A stretch of DNA of 64,000 bases. Origin: an uncultured Luteitalea sp. GTDB taxonomy: Bacteria > Acidobacteriota > Vicinamibacteria > Vicinamibacterales > Vicinamibacteraceae. Under the pieces are notes generated by a model. It did no database searches. It was not told where the DNA came from and saw nothing but the letters and a program-made list of their open reading frames with translations. Below are positions 1 through 9,158 of this stretch, in pieces (the first letter of the stretch is position 1; the number at the start of each line of letters is the position of its first letter). The translations under genes and the position numbers were made by a program. The stretch lies in NCBI GenBank assembly GCA_934541105.1, contig CAKTDA010000002.1, forward strand, positions 523,077 to 587,076, read 5' to 3'.

Positions 1-1
1 C

Positions 2-109
2 AAGGCACTCGAAGGGGTGACCGATGCCTTCGTCGAGGTCGTGTGGGAACCGGCCTGGACCAAGGACCTGATGTCAGAGGAAGCTCGCTTCTCCCTCGGG
101 CTGTTCTGA
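2..109 (+). CDS. C-terminal end of a MIP18/SufT-like (DUF59) protein, partial
   Basis: Only the last 35 codons are inside the window; the gene begins upstream. The reading frame ends KDLMSEEARFSLGLF followed by TGA. A VWEP-type segment followed by M-S-E-E-A and L-G-L is the usual ending of the MIP18 family (DUF59, SufT/PaaD-like), small proteins that help iron-sulphur cluster assembly or target maturation. The identification rests on this short tail alone. The last 36 bases overlap, tail to tail, the 3' end of the TetR gene on the other strand. Confidence 0.55.
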   Translation, partial: KALEGVTDAFVEVVWEPAWTKDLMSEEARFSLGLF

Positions 110-772
110 ACCACCAGCGGCGGTCACGGCCGCCGGTTCGCCGGATGCCGTGTGGTGGAGGAGGCTGACGAGCGCCGGCCTCACGCTGCGGAGCGTGGCG
201 TCCACGTCCATGGCCGGATGGCGGAGCGCGCGGAGCGTCAAGCCTTCGAGCAGGGCCGCGATGGTGTCGGCGCGCGCCGCAAGCTCCTGCTCGGGCAGTG
301 ACCCGAGGCGGTCCGGGTGTCGGAGCATGTCGAGATAACGCGCGCGCGAGGCCGTGTCGGCGGCCCGGACCTTTGCCGCGACCCTGTCGCTGCGCGAGGC
401 CTCGGCGAGGACCTCGAGTCGCAGCAGCGTGCGCCTGCGGCCGCATCCCTCGGCAAGGCTCGTGCGTACGGCCGCGAGCATCTCGTCGGCGAGGTTGCCG
501 TTGCTCGAGATGCGGTCGAGCAGCTCCAGGAAGCGTTCGAGATCGCGATCGACGATCGCTTCGACGATGGCTTCCTTGTTCTCGAAGTAGTGGTAGATGT
601 GGCCGACGCTCATGCCGGCCTCGCGGGCCAGTTCGCCCATGCTCGCGCCGTGGAACCCGCGTGCGTGGAAGCACGTCGCCGCGGCCGTGAGGATCTGGTT
701 GCGCCGGGTGTTCGTCCGCGCCTCGCTTCTCCGCGCCTCGGCCGTCTCGCCGGGCCGATCGCCCTCGCTCAT
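74..772 (-). CDS. TetR/AcrR family transcriptional repressor, probably of the adjacent RND pump
   Basis: A 232-residue protein of normal TetR length. The N-terminal helix-turn-helix lies at about residues 44-63 (SMGELAREAGMSVGHIYHYF), with the family Y-x-Y-F and the following K-E-A. The C-terminal part is a variable ligand-binding and dimerisation domain rich in Leu, Ala and Arg. The ATG was chosen because the charged lead-in before the first helix starts there; the frame stays open far upstream but only as the antisense of the pump gene. The gene is divergent from the pump operon, and a TetR-type near-palindrome lies in the 114-base gap. By analogy with AcrR and NalC-type regulators it should repress the pump and itself and be released by a lipophilic or aromatic ligand. 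The function is inferred from family and position. Confidence 0.9.
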   Translation of the reverse strand: MSEGDRPGETAEARRSEARTNTRRNQILTAAATCFHARGFHGASMGELAREAGMSVGHIYHYFENKEAIVEAIVDRDLERFLELLDRISSNGNLADEMLAAVRTSLAEGCGRRRTLLRLEVLAEASRSDRVAAKVRAADTASRARYLDMLRHPDRLGSLPEQELAARADTIAALLEGLTLRALRHPAMDVDATLRSVRPALVSLLHHTASGEPAAVTAAGGSEQPEGEASFL

Positions 773-844
773 CAGTACGTGTCTCGGCTGTTCGTGTCGC
801 GCCGGCCAGTGAATTGGCCGTTGCGCATTCCATGAGCCTACCAT

Positions 845-862
845 AGAATGAACGTTCGTTCT
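845..862. promoter_or_regulatory. TetR-type operator palindrome upstream of the RND pump operon
   Basis: An 18-base near-perfect inverted repeat, agaatGAACGTTCgttct. The central 8 bases GAACGTTC are fully symmetric and the flanking arms match at 8 of 9 pairs. It sits between the divergent tetR and pump genes, 24 bases before the adaptor start at 887. Size, symmetry and place fit an operator for the neighbouring TetR regulator. An ATG inside this palindrome at 848 is in frame with the adaptor gene, but it is disfavoured as a start because the lipoprotein signal begins at 887. Confidence 0.7.
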
Positions 863-886
863 ACTTCTCTCGTACAAGACATACGC

Positions 887-2020
887 ATGCCCCGACTTCC
901 TCTCACTGCCGTCCTTCTGCTCGCGGCCGGAGCATCCGCCGCGTGCGGCCGCCCCGAGGCCGCATCGACCGCCGCTCCCGCCCCACCGCCGCCGGAGGTG
1001 GCCGTGGTCGCGGTGTCCACCCGGTCGGTGACGCTGAACACCGAGGTGCCTGGACGGACCGCCCCCTTCGGCATCGCGGAGATCCGTCCGCAGGTCAACG
1101 GCATCGTCCTGAAGCGCCTGTTCCGGGAAGGCAGCGACGTCCGCGCGGGCGCCCCGCTCTACGAGATCGACGCGGCGCCGTACCAGGCGGCGCTCGCGAG
1201 CGCGCGCGCCGCCCTTGCGCGCTCGGAGGCCAATCTCGGTGCCGCGCGACTGCTCGCCGAGCGCTACAAGGGCCTCGTTGCCATCAACGCCGTCAGCAAG
1301 CAGGACTACGACAACGCGGTTGCGGCGCAGCAGCAGGCCGAAGCCAGCATCGCGGCCGACAAGGCCGCCATCGAGGCCGCCCGCATCAACGTCGGCTACA
1401 CGAGGCTCGCCTCGCCGATCAGCGGTCGCATCGGCCGATCGGCGGTCACGGCCGGTGCGCTCGTCACGGCCAACCAGCAGGCGCCGCTCGCCACCGTGCA
1501 GCAGCTCGATCCGATCTACGTCGATCTCACGCAGTCGAGCGCCGAGCTCCTCCGCCTGCGGCGCGCACTCGCGGAGGGTCGCCTGAAGGCCGACAAGGGC
1601 CAGGCCGTGGTGCGCCTGCTGCTCGAGGACGGCACGGCATACCCGCAGGCCGGGCGCCTGCAGTTCTCCGAGGCCACCGTGGACGAGAGCACCGGCGCGG
1701 TGACCCTGCGGGCCGTCTTCCCCAACCCGAAGCACGACCTCCTGCCGGGCATGTACGTGCGTGCCGTGCTCGAGGAAGGCACCGTGCAGGATGCGTTGCT
1801 CGTGCCGCAGCAGGGCGTGACGCGCGACCCCAAGGGCAATGCCACGGCGCTCGTCGTCAAGGACGACAACACCGTCGAGATGCGTGCGCTGACCGCGCCG
1901 CGCGCCATCGGTGACGCGTGGCTCGTGACCGACGGCCTTGCCGAGGGCGATCGCGTGATCGTCGAGGGCGTCCAGAAGGTGCGACCCGGCGCCACGGTCA
2001 AGCCCGTGGCGGTGCAGTAG
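887..2020 (+). CDS. RND efflux periplasmic adaptor lipoprotein (AcrA/MexA family)
   Basis: A 377-residue membrane-fusion protein that bridges the inner-membrane pump and the outer-membrane channel. The N-terminus MPRLPLTAVLLLAAGASAAC is a lipoprotein signal with a lipobox ending at Cys20. Downstream come the family landmarks: VPGRTAPFGIAEIRPQVNG (first lipoyl half), an Ala-rich alpha-hairpin at about residues 95-150, a second lipoyl half (GYTRLASPISGRIGRSAVT), a beta-barrel with LLPGMYVRA, and a C-terminal membrane-proximal domain. I place the start at 887 rather than the in-frame ATG at 848, because 848 lies in the operator and would put charged residues before the signal. The pump gene follows after 12 bases, with GGAG before its start, so the two are co-transcribed. 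Confidence 0.95.
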   Translation: MPRLPLTAVLLLAAGASAACGRPEAASTAAPAPPPPEVAVVAVSTRSVTLNTEVPGRTAPFGIAEIRPQVNGIVLKRLFREGSDVRAGAPLYEIDAAPYQAALASARAALARSEANLGAARLLAERYKGLVAINAVSKQDYDNAVAAQQQAEASIAADKAAIEAARINVGYTRLASPISGRIGRSAVTAGALVTANQQAPLATVQQLDPIYVDLTQSSAELLRLRRALAEGRLKADKGQAVVRLLLEDGTAYPQAGRLQFSEATVDESTGAVTLRAVFPNPKHDLLPGMYVRAVLEEGTVQDALLVPQQGVTRDPKGNATALVVKDDNTVEMRALTAPRAIGDAWLVTDGLAEGDRVIVEGVQKVRPGATVKPVAVQ

Positions 2021-2032
2021 GAGCAAGTTCCC

Positions 2033-5000
2033 ATGGCACGCTTCTTCATCGACCGGCCCATCTTCGCGTGGGTCATCGCCATCGTGATCATGCTGGCGGG
2101 CGCCCTCGCGGTCGTGACCCTGCCGGTCGCGCAGTACCCGGCCATCGCGCCGCCGGCCATCACCATCAACGCGACGTACCCGGGGGCCTCTGCGCGCACG
2201 CTCGAGGACACCGTCACGCAGGTGATCGAGCAGCGCATGAAGGGCCTCGATCACCTGACGTACGTCGCCTCGTCGAGCGACAGCTCGGGCACGGTGACGA
2301 TGACGCTCACCTTCGACCCGGCAGCCGACCCCGACATCGCGCAGGTGCAGGTGCAGAACAAGCTGCAGCTCGCGCTGCCGCTGCTGCCGCAGGAGGTCCA
2401 GCGGCAGGGCGTGCAGGTCTCCAAGGCGCGCAGCAACATGCTCATGGTCGTCGGGTTCGTGAGCACCGACGGCCGGATGTCGGCAACCGACATCTCCGAC
2501 TACGTCGCGGCCAACATGCAGGACCCGATCAGCCGCGTGCAGGGCGTCGGCAGCGTGATCGTGTTCGGGTCGCAGTACGCGATGCGGATCTGGCTCGACC
2601 CGCACAAGCTGCAGAACTACCGCCTGACGCCGGGCGACGTGCGGGCCGCCATCCAGGCGCAGAACGCGCAGGTCTCGGCCGGACAGCTCGGCGCGGCACC
2701 CGCGATCGAGGGCCAGGCGATCAACGCGACGATCACCGCGCAGAGCCGCCTGCAGCGGCCCGAGCAGTTCGAGCAGATCGTGCTGCGCAGCGACCCGGGC
2801 GGGGCCGTGGTGCGGCTCGAGGACGTCGCGCGCGTCGAGCTCGGCAGCGAGAACTACGACATCTTCTCGCGCTTCAACGGCAATCCCTCGTCGGGCATCG
2901 CCGTGCAGCTGGCCACGGGTGCCAACGCGCTCGACACCGCCAGCAGCGTGCGGGCGGTCGTGGAGGAACAGCGCCAGTACTTCCCGGCCGGCCTCGACGC
3001 CGTCGTCGCCTTCGACACCACGCCCTTCGTCCGCATCTCGATCGAGGAAGTGGTGAAGACGCTGGCCGAGGCGATCGTGCTCGTGTTCATCGTCATGTAC
3101 GTGTTCCTGCAGAACTTCCGCGCGACGCTGATCCCGACGCTTGCGGTGCCGGTCGTGCTGCTCGGCACGTTCGCGGTGCTGTCGGCGTTCGGCTTCAGCA
3201 TCAACACGCTGACGATGTTCGGCATGGTGCTGGCGATCGGGCTGCTCGTGGACGATGCGATCGTGGTCGTCGAGAACGTCGAGCGCGTGATGAGCGAGGA
3301 AGGCCTGCCGCCGAAGGAGGCCACGCGCAAGAGCATGGACCAGATCACCGGCGCGCTGATTGGCATCGCGCTCGTGCTCTCGGCCGTGTTCGTGCCCATG
3401 AGCTTCTTCGGGGGATCCACGGGCGTCATCTATCGGCAGTTCTCGATCACGATCGTCTCGTCGATGGTGCTGTCGGTCGTCGTCGCGCTCGTGCTCACGC
3501 CGGCGCTCTGCGCCACGATCCTCAAGCCGATCGAGAAGGGCCACAGCATGACCCAGCGCGGCCTCTTCGGCTTGTTCAACCGCACGTTCGATCGCGGAAC
3601 GTCCGCGTACCAGTCGATTGTGAGCCGGATGGTCAGGCGCCTGGCGCCGTCGATGGCGGTGTATTCGGTGCTGATCGTCGTGATGGGCGCGCTGTTCCTG
3701 CGGCTCCCGACGGCGTTCCTGCCCGACGAGGACCAGGGCGTGATGTTCACGCAGGTGCAGCTGCCGGCAGGGGCCACGCAGCAGCAGACGCTCGAGGTGC
3801 TGAAGAAGGTCGAGCAGCACTTCCTGACCAACGAGAAGGAGACAGTGCAGTCGCTGTTTGCCGTCACGGGCTTCAGCTTCGCGGGCCGCGGCCAGAACAT
3901 GGGCGTCGCGTTCGTGCGGCTCAAGGACTGGGACGAGCGGCAGGACGATGACAAGAAGGTGCTCGCGGTGGCTGGGCGTGCGATGGGCGCCTTCTCGCAG
4001 ATCCGCGAGGCCATGGTCTTCGCGTTCGCCCCTCCGGCCGTGACCGAGCTCGGCAACGCCACCGGCTTCAACGTGCAGCTGCAGGACCGCAACGGCCTCG
4101 GGCACGAGAAGCTGATGGAGGCGCGCAACCAGTTCCTCGGGATGGCGTCGCAGCATCCGGTGCTGACCGGCGTGCGCCCGAACGGCCTCGAGGACACGCC
4201 GCAGTACGAGATCGAGGTGAACACCGAGCGGGCCGGCGCCGTCGGGCTGACGGTGGCCTCCATCAACGACACGCTCTCGAGCGCCTGGGGCAGCGCCTAC
4301 GTCAACGACTTCATCGATCGCGGTCGCGTCAAGCGCGTGTTCATGCAGGCCGACGCGCCGTACCGCATGCTGCCGGAGCACCTGAACCTCTGGTACGCGC
4401 GCAACACGAGCGGCCAGATGGTGCCGTTCTCGTCGTTTGCGTCGGGCAAGTGGACGTTCGGATCACCACGGCTCGAGCGCTTCAACGACGTGCCGTCGGT
4501 GGAGTTGCTCGGCGCGCCGAAGCCGGGCTACAGCTCCGGCGAGGCGATGGACGCCGTGGAGGAGATCGCGGCGCAGCTGCCGGCAGGCATCGGCTACGAG
4601 TGGACGGGCCTGTCGTACCAGGAGCGGCTCTCGGGCTCGCAGGCGCCGGCGCTCTATGCGATCTCGCTGCTCGTCGTGTTCCTCTCGCTCGCGGCGCTCT
4701 ACGAGAGCTGGTCCATTCCATTCTCGGTGATGCTCATCGTGCCGCTCGGCGTGCTGGGCGCGGTGGTTGCCGCCGCCGGACGCGGACTGTCCAACGACGT
4801 GTACTTCCAGGTCGGCCTGCTCACGACGATCGGGCTGTCGGCCAAGAACGCGATCCTCATCGTGGAGTTCGCCAGAGATCTCGAGGAGAGCGGACGCGAC
4901 CTGCTCGCGGCGACGCTCGAGGCGTCGCGGCAGCGGCTGCGGCCGATCCTGATGACGTCGCTCGCCTTCGGGCTCGGCGTGCTGCCGCTCGTGATGGCCA

Positions 5001-5221
5001 ACGGTGCCGGATCGGGCGCGCAGAACGCCATCGGCACGGGCGTGCTCGGCGGCGTGCTCGCCGCGACGTTCCTCGGCGTGCTCCTCGTTCCCGTCTTCTT
5101 CGTCGTCGTCCGGCGGATGTTCTCGCGGCGCCCGGTGCAGGCCGGGGCGCGTGCGTCGGTCGAGGCCCGCGAGTTGTCGTCGCGCGAGGCCGACGATCTG
5201 TCACCCCAGGAAGGTCACTGA
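2033..5221 (+). CDS. RND multidrug efflux pump, HAE1 family inner-membrane transporter (AcrB/MexB-like)
   Basis: A 1062-residue proton/drug antiporter, slightly longer than E. coli AcrB (1049) because of a charged C-terminal tail. It starts with the classic [17 protein letters not shown]. Proton-relay residues are in place: D407 and D408 in the segment [17 protein letters not shown], and K938 in [17 protein letters not shown]. The two large periplasmic loops and the internal duplication of twelve membrane segments are evident. The pore-domain segment [20 protein letters not shown] is typical of HAE1 pumps exporting hydrophobic or amphiphilic compounds. It lies between adaptor and outer-membrane factor genes, forming a complete tripartite system. 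The substrate cannot be deduced from sequence. Confidence 0.97.
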   Translation: MARFFIDRPIFAWVIAIVIMLAGALAVVTLPVAQYPAIAPPAITINATYPGASARTLEDTVTQVIEQRMKGLDHLTYVASSSDSSGTVTMTLTFDPAADPDIAQVQVQNKLQLALPLLPQEVQRQGVQVSKARSNMLMVVGFVSTDGRMSATDISDYVAANMQDPISRVQGVGSVIVFGSQYAMRIWLDPHKLQNYRLTPGDVRAAIQAQNAQVSAGQLGAAPAIEGQAINATITAQSRLQRPEQFEQIVLRSDPGGAVVRLEDVARVELGSENYDIFSRFNGNPSSGIAVQLATGANALDTASSVRAVVEEQRQYFPAGLDAVVAFDTTPFVRISIEEVVKTLAEAIVLVFIVMYVFLQNFRATLIPTLAVPVVLLGTFAVLSAFGFSINTLTMFGMVLAIGLLVDDAIVVVENVERVMSEEGLPPKEATRKSMDQITGALIGIALVLSAVFVPMSFFGGSTGVIYRQFSITIVSSMVLSVVVALVLTPALCATILKPIEKGHSMTQRGLFGLFNRTFDRGTSAYQSIVSRMVRRLAPSMAVYSVLIVVMGALFLRLPTAFLPDEDQGVMFTQVQLPAGATQQQTLEVLKKVEQHFLTNEKETVQSLFAVTGFSFAGRGQNMGVAFVRLKDWDERQDDDKKVLAVAGRAMGAFSQIREAMVFAFAPPAVTELGNATGFNVQLQDRNGLGHEKLMEARNQFLGMASQHPVLTGVRPNGLEDTPQYEIEVNTERAGAVGLTVASINDTLSSAWGSAYVNDFIDRGRVKRVFMQADAPYRMLPEHLNLWYARNTSGQMVPFSSFASGKWTFGSPRLERFNDVPSVELLGAPKPGYSSGEAMDAVEEIAAQLPAGIGYEWTGLSYQERLSGSQAPALYAISLLVVFLSLAALYESWSIPFSVMLIVPLGVLGAVVAAAGRGLSNDVYFQVGLLTTIGLSAKNAILIVEFARDLEESGRDLLAATLEASRQRLRPILMTSLAFGLGVLPLVMANGAGSGAQNAIGTGVLGGVLAATFLGVLLVPVFFVVVRRMFSRRPVQAGARASVEARELSSREADDLSPQEGH

Positions 5222-5222
5222 C

Positions 5223-6656
5223 GTGAGTCGAGTCGTGATGTTCGCACCGGTGCTTGCCAGCGTGCTGCTGGCCGGCTGCCGGACCATGGCCCCGGAGTAT
5301 TCACGGCCGGCGGCGCCGATCCCCGATGCGTACCGCGAGGCGGCGGCCGCTCCCGGCACCGAAGCCGCGGCCGACATCCCGTGGCAGGAGTTCTTCGGCG
5401 ATGCGCGGCTGCAAGCGCTGGTCTCGCAGGCCATCGAGAACAACAGGAACCTGCGGATTGCCGTCCTCAACATCGACCGCGCGCGGGCGCTCTACCGGAT
5501 CCAGCGGTCTGCGTTGTTCCCGACGGTCAATGCGACCGCGAGTGCGGTGCGCCAGCGGATTCCCGAGGGTGTGTTCGGCGGGGCCGGCGGCGCGTTCAAC
5601 GCCGAGCAGTACTCGGCAAACGTCGGCGTCAGCGGGTACGAGCTCGACGTCTGGGGACGCGTGCGCAGCCTGAACGACGCGGCGCTGCAGTCCTACCTCG
5701 CCACCGAGCAGGCGCGGCGCGCCGTGCAGATCGCGCTCGTGTCGGAAGTGGCGCAGGCGTTCCTGACGCACGCGGCCGACGCCGAGCGGCTGCGCCTCGC
5801 GCAGGAGACGCTCGCGCTGCAGAAGACCGCGCTCGACCTCACGCGCCAGCGGTTCGAGGCGGGCGTGTCGTCGGCGCTTGCCGTGCGGCAGGCCGAGACC
5901 ACCGTGGAAGCGGCCCGGGCCGACGTCGCGCGATTCACGGCCCTGCTCTCGCAGGACCGCAACGCGCTCGATCTCGTCGTGGGCGCGACGGTCGCCGACG
6001 AGCACCTGCCGTCCGGCGCCCTCGACGAAGCCGCCGCCATGCGCAATCTCCCAGCGGGGCTGCCGTCGGATCTCCTCCAGCGCCGCCCCGACATCGTCGG
6101 CGCGGAGCATCGGCTGCTGGCCGCGTATGCCAGCATCGGCGCGGCGCGGGCGGCCTTCTTCCCGACCATCAGCCTGACCGGATCGGCAGGTACGACGAGC
6201 CGCGCGCTCGATGCGCTGTTCACGACCGGCACCGGCGCCTGGAGCTTCGTGCCGCAGGTCGTGATGCCGATCTTCAATGCCGGCCGCAACAAGGCAAACC
6301 TCGAGGTGGCGCAGGTGGACCGCGAGCTGGCGGTCGCCAACTACGAGCGCACGATCCAGGTGGCGTTCCGCGAAGTGGCGGACGCGCTGGCGGTGCGGGC
6401 CACGATCGACGAGCAGATTGCCGCGCAGCAGGCGCTGACGGCAGCCGCGGGGGAAGGCCTCCGGCTTGCCGAAGCGCGGTTCGAAGGTGGAGTGGACAGC
6501 TTCCTGCCGGTGCTCGACGCGCAGCGGCAGTTGTACCAGGCGCAGCAGGGACTGATTGCCGTGCGCCTTGCCCGTGGCGCCACGCTCGTGAACATGTACC
6601 GGGCGCTCGGCGGCGGCTGGACCGACCCCGCACCGACGACCGCGTCGGTGCAGTGA
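5223..6656 (+). CDS. RND efflux outer-membrane factor lipoprotein (OprM/NodT family)
   Basis: A 477-residue TolC-type channel that completes the tripartite pump. I use the GTG at 5223: AGGAAGG lies 8 bases upstream, and it gives an 18-residue lipoprotein signal ending LLAGC (Cys19). The ATG at 5238 would leave only 13 residues and no positive charge before Cys. NodT landmarks are visible: MAPEYSRPAAPIP after the Cys, WQEFFGDARLQALVSQAIENN, the SGYELDVWGRVR segment, and the second half LPSDLLQRRPDIVGAEHRL with AARAAFFPTISLTGS. The internal duplication is complete. It starts just after the pump stop codon, so all three genes form one operon under the TetR regulator. Confidence 0.95.
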   Translation: MSRVVMFAPVLASVLLAGCRTMAPEYSRPAAPIPDAYREAAAAPGTEAAADIPWQEFFGDARLQALVSQAIENNRNLRIAVLNIDRARALYRIQRSALFPTVNATASAVRQRIPEGVFGGAGGAFNAEQYSANVGVSGYELDVWGRVRSLNDAALQSYLATEQARRAVQIALVSEVAQAFLTHAADAERLRLAQETLALQKTALDLTRQRFEAGVSSALAVRQAETTVEAARADVARFTALLSQDRNALDLVVGATVADEHLPSGALDEAAAMRNLPAGLPSDLLQRRPDIVGAEHRLLAAYASIGAARAAFFPTISLTGSAGTTSRALDALFTTGTGAWSFVPQVVMPIFNAGRNKANLEVAQVDRELAVANYERTIQVAFREVADALAVRATIDEQIAAQQALTAAAGEGLRLAEARFEGGVDSFLPVLDAQRQLYQAQQGLIAVRLARGATLVNMYRALGGGWTDPAPTTASVQ

Positions 6657-6661
6657 GGTAT

Positions 6662-6686
6662 CGGGCGCGCCCATCCGGCGCGCCCG
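6662..6686. terminator. Bidirectional hairpin between convergent genes
   Basis: A perfect 10-base inverted repeat (CGGGCGCGCC and GGCGCGCCCG) with a 5-base CATCC loop, starting 5 bases after the outer-membrane factor stop and ending just before the stop of the convergent gene at 6688. There is no strong T-run, but position and stability suit a bidirectional terminator for both genes. Confidence 0.65.
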
Positions 6687-6687
6687 T

Positions 6688-7614
6688 TCACTTGCTGCTG
6701 GACGTGAACTTCACCACCACTCCGCCGACAAACGTCACTTCCGTGATGCTCTCGGTGGTTTCCCACGTCTCCACAATCGATTCGAGGTCGCCCTGCCGGG
6801 CCGTACGCCGCCGGGTCGGCCGACCGAGCAGGTCGTGGACCTCCTCGGTGCTCATGCCGCGCTCGAGAGAGAGCGCGGATGCCTCGGCGTCCTGACGACC
6901 GCCGCCGCCCGTCAGGCGGTTGCCGGGTGTGCCGCGGCTGACGCCCGGAATTCCGTCGCCGTTGCCGCCGCCGAAGTCGATGTACTTGGCGAGCGAGTAC
7001 ATCAGCTCCTCGGGTGTCGGCGCCCACCGCTCGAGCCGCTTGTCCTCGTACCAGATGTTGAAGCGTGACCCGCCGTCGAGGCGCTTGACCGCAATCTCGC
7101 CCTTCTTGATGGCCGTGAGCGCCTCGGCCTCGCGCCGAGCCTCCCGCTGCTCACGCTCACGCTCGTCGCGCAGGTAGCCGAGCTCTCGATCGATCTGCCG
7201 CTTGCGGCGATCGTCGGTGGTGCGACGGCGCTCCTTCTCGAGATCCTGCTCCCGCTTCGACTTGCCCACGTACGCGGCCGACACGTTCCCGCTGTCGTCG
7301 CTCCAGGTGCCGTACCCGCCCCCGCCGAGGTGGAACTCGATGTTCTTCTTGTTGACCTTGACCATCGTGATCATCACGCGGTCTTCCTTGCGGAGGGCGA
7401 TGCCGTATGTCCTCGTGCGGTAGGCGTAGTCCGCGTAGTCGAGCTCCGGCTCCCGCTGCAGGTGGAGGTCGATGCCCTTGTGCGACGCCGGCAGGTCCAT
7501 GAGGACGGTGACCTCCCGGCCTTCGAAGGCCTTCTTCAACGTGGCCTGGTCCTGGCCGAAGGCGGGTGTGGCGACGATGAGCGTCAGGGCGAGAAGAGGG
7601 AAGCGAATCCGCAC
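6688..7614 (-). CDS. Secreted protein with coiled coil and C-terminal BamE/SmpA-like domain
   Basis: A 308-residue protein read from GTG at 7614, with GGAG 5 bases upstream. This start yields a clean signal peptide ([20 protein letters not shown], cleaved before Q-D-Q). An N-terminal domain of about 120 residues of unknown type is followed by a highly charged coiled coil (about residues 125-180, many E, R, K) and a glycine-rich linker. The last 60 residues ([20 protein letters not shown]..., ending in a [10 protein letters not shown] strand) follow the SmpA/OmlA/BamE pattern of a G-M-x-x-x-x-V-x-x-L-L-G-x-P motif. It may act in the periplasm or at the outer membrane. The domain call is by motif memory and the role is unknown. 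Confidence 0.75.
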   Translation of the reverse strand: MRIRFPLLALTLIVATPAFGQDQATLKKAFEGREVTVLMDLPASHKGIDLHLQREPELDYADYAYRTRTYGIALRKEDRVMITMVKVNKKNIEFHLGGGGYGTWSDDSGNVSAAYVGKSKREQDLEKERRRTTDDRRKRQIDRELGYLRDEREREQREARREAEALTAIKKGEIAVKRLDGGSRFNIWYEDKRLERWAPTPEELMYSLAKYIDFGGGNGDGIPGVSRGTPGNRLTGGGGRQDAEASALSLERGMSTEEVHDLLGRPTRRRTARQGDLESIVETWETTESITEVTFVGGVVVKFTSSSK

Positions 7615-7724
7615 GTGATCTCCGGGAAGCGACTCAACAGGGAACAACGACTGGCGTCCGGCGGGCCGAACACGGAGGGCCGGCCCTGCCCTGCCATCGG
7701 GGACGCCCTGGCGTACCATCGGCC

Positions 7725-9143
7725 ATGGATCTCAATCGGCGCGACTTCCTGGCCGCCGCAACGGCTGCCGGCTTCGGTCCGATGCTTGCCGGCCGTGCAG
7801 GGGCGGCCGACGCGGCGCAGGCACGGCCTGCCGACCGCATCAGCCCCTGGCCTGACAATCCCTGGTACTGGCAGTACAAGGGCCAGCCGGTGATGCTGCT
7901 CGGGGGCAGCAAGGACGACAACCTGTTCCAGATCCCGGATCTCGAGGCGCACCTCGACGCGATCCGCGCCGCCGGCGGCAACTACATCCGCAACACCATG
8001 AGCGACCGCCGCGACGGCGGCTTCGAGGTGTACCCGTACCTCCAGCTCGCGGACGGCTCGTACGACCTCGCGCAGTGGAACCCGGAGTACTGGGCGCGCG
8101 TCGATCGCATGCTCGCGCTCACGCGGGCGCGCGACATCATCGTGCAGATCGAGGTGTGGGACCGCTTCGACTACTCGCGCGACAACTGGATCGGCCACCC
8201 GTACAACCCCGCCAACACGCGCAGCTACACGGCGGCCGACACGGGGCTCGCGACGACGTATCCGAAGCACCCAGGCAGCAACGAGCAGCCCTTCTTCTTC
8301 AGCACGCCCGCCCAGCGCAACATCACGCCGCTGCTTCAGGTCCAGCAGAGGTTCGTCGAGGAGCTGCTCTCGCGCACGCTGCCGCAGCCGCACGTCCTCT
8401 ACTGCATCGACAACGAGACGTCGGGCGACGAGGCGTGGGGTGCGTACTGGGCCTCGTTCATTCGCGAGCGGGCTGCGCGCGCGGGCGTCGAGGTGCACGT
8501 CACCGAGATGTGGGACGACCACGATCTCCGCTCGGAACAGCACCGCCGCACGTTCGATCACCCGGAGCGCTACACGTTCGTGGACGTGTCGCAGAACAAC
8601 CACCAGAAGGGCCAGGCCCACTGGGACAACTTCCAGGCCGTGCGCGCCAACCTCTCTGCACGTCCGCGCCCGATGAACACCGTGAAGACGTACGGGTCGG
8701 ATGCCGGCCCGTACGGCACCGACCTCGATGGCGTGCAGCGCTGGTGGCGGCACCTCATCGGCGGTGCGGCCGCCGTGCGGTTCCACAGGCCGGCCTCCGG
8801 GCTCGGCCTGTCGGCGCGTGCTGCCGCGTCGATTCGGGCCGGGCGGAAGCTCGAGTCTGTCGTCGCACCGTGGAAAATGGCGCCCGTCAATGAGCGCCTG
8901 TCGCAGCGCGCACCCGATGCCGCATACCTCGCCGCGACGGCCGAAGGGGCACACGTGCTCTTCTTCCCCGCTCCCGGTACGGTCGTCCTCGATCTGACGT
9001 CAATGGGGCGCTCACTCGACGTGAAGTGGATTGCCATCGACACCGGCGAGTGGGGGCCCTCGACGACATGGAAGGCCGGCGCGGCTCTCGAAATCACGAC
9101 GCCCGGCGAGGGACTCTGGGTGGCGGCCGCAAGGCCGGCGTAG
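7725..9143 (+). CDS. Tat-exported glycoside hydrolase-like protein (apiosidase-type, DUF4038 plus collagen-binding-like C-terminus)
   Basis: A 472-residue protein with a twin-arginine signal ([14 protein letters not shown]) and cleavage near residue 27. The main domain reads like a clan GH-A TIM barrel: [10 protein letters not shown] at its start, the [12 protein letters not shown] segment, and an N-E pair in [16 protein letters not shown], the usual acid/base position. The last roughly 90 residues (a strand-rich region ending [12 protein letters not shown]) resemble the small beta domain labelled 'putative collagen-binding' that follows DUF4038 barrels in apiosidase-like enzymes. It would act on plant-type polysaccharide side chains in the periplasm or outside. 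The exact substrate is inference. It is divergent from the BamE-like gene (110-base gap) and convergent with the GntP permease. Confidence 0.7.
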   Translation: MDLNRRDFLAAATAAGFGPMLAGRAGAADAAQARPADRISPWPDNPWYWQYKGQPVMLLGGSKDDNLFQIPDLEAHLDAIRAAGGNYIRNTMSDRRDGGFEVYPYLQLADGSYDLAQWNPEYWARVDRMLALTRARDIIVQIEVWDRFDYSRDNWIGHPYNPANTRSYTAADTGLATTYPKHPGSNEQPFFFSTPAQRNITPLLQVQQRFVEELLSRTLPQPHVLYCIDNETSGDEAWGAYWASFIRERAARAGVEVHVTEMWDDHDLRSEQHRRTFDHPERYTFVDVSQNNHQKGQAHWDNFQAVRANLSARPRPMNTVKTYGSDAGPYGTDLDGVQRWWRHLIGGAAAVRFHRPASGLGLSARAAASIRAGRKLESVVAPWKMAPVNERLSQRAPDAAYLAATAEGAHVLFFPAPGTVVLDLTSMGRSLDVKWIAIDTGEWGPSTTWKAGAALEITTPGEGLWVAAARPA

Positions 9144-9158
9144 TCCTGTGCTTACGCG

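Noticed and set aside
74..4381. A 1435-codon open frame on the minus strand covering tetR and most of the pump operon
   Set aside because: Only the last 232 codons make a protein (TetR). The rest is antisense to the adaptor and pump genes and is rich in Arg, His, Asp and Leu, as GC-rich antisense frames are.
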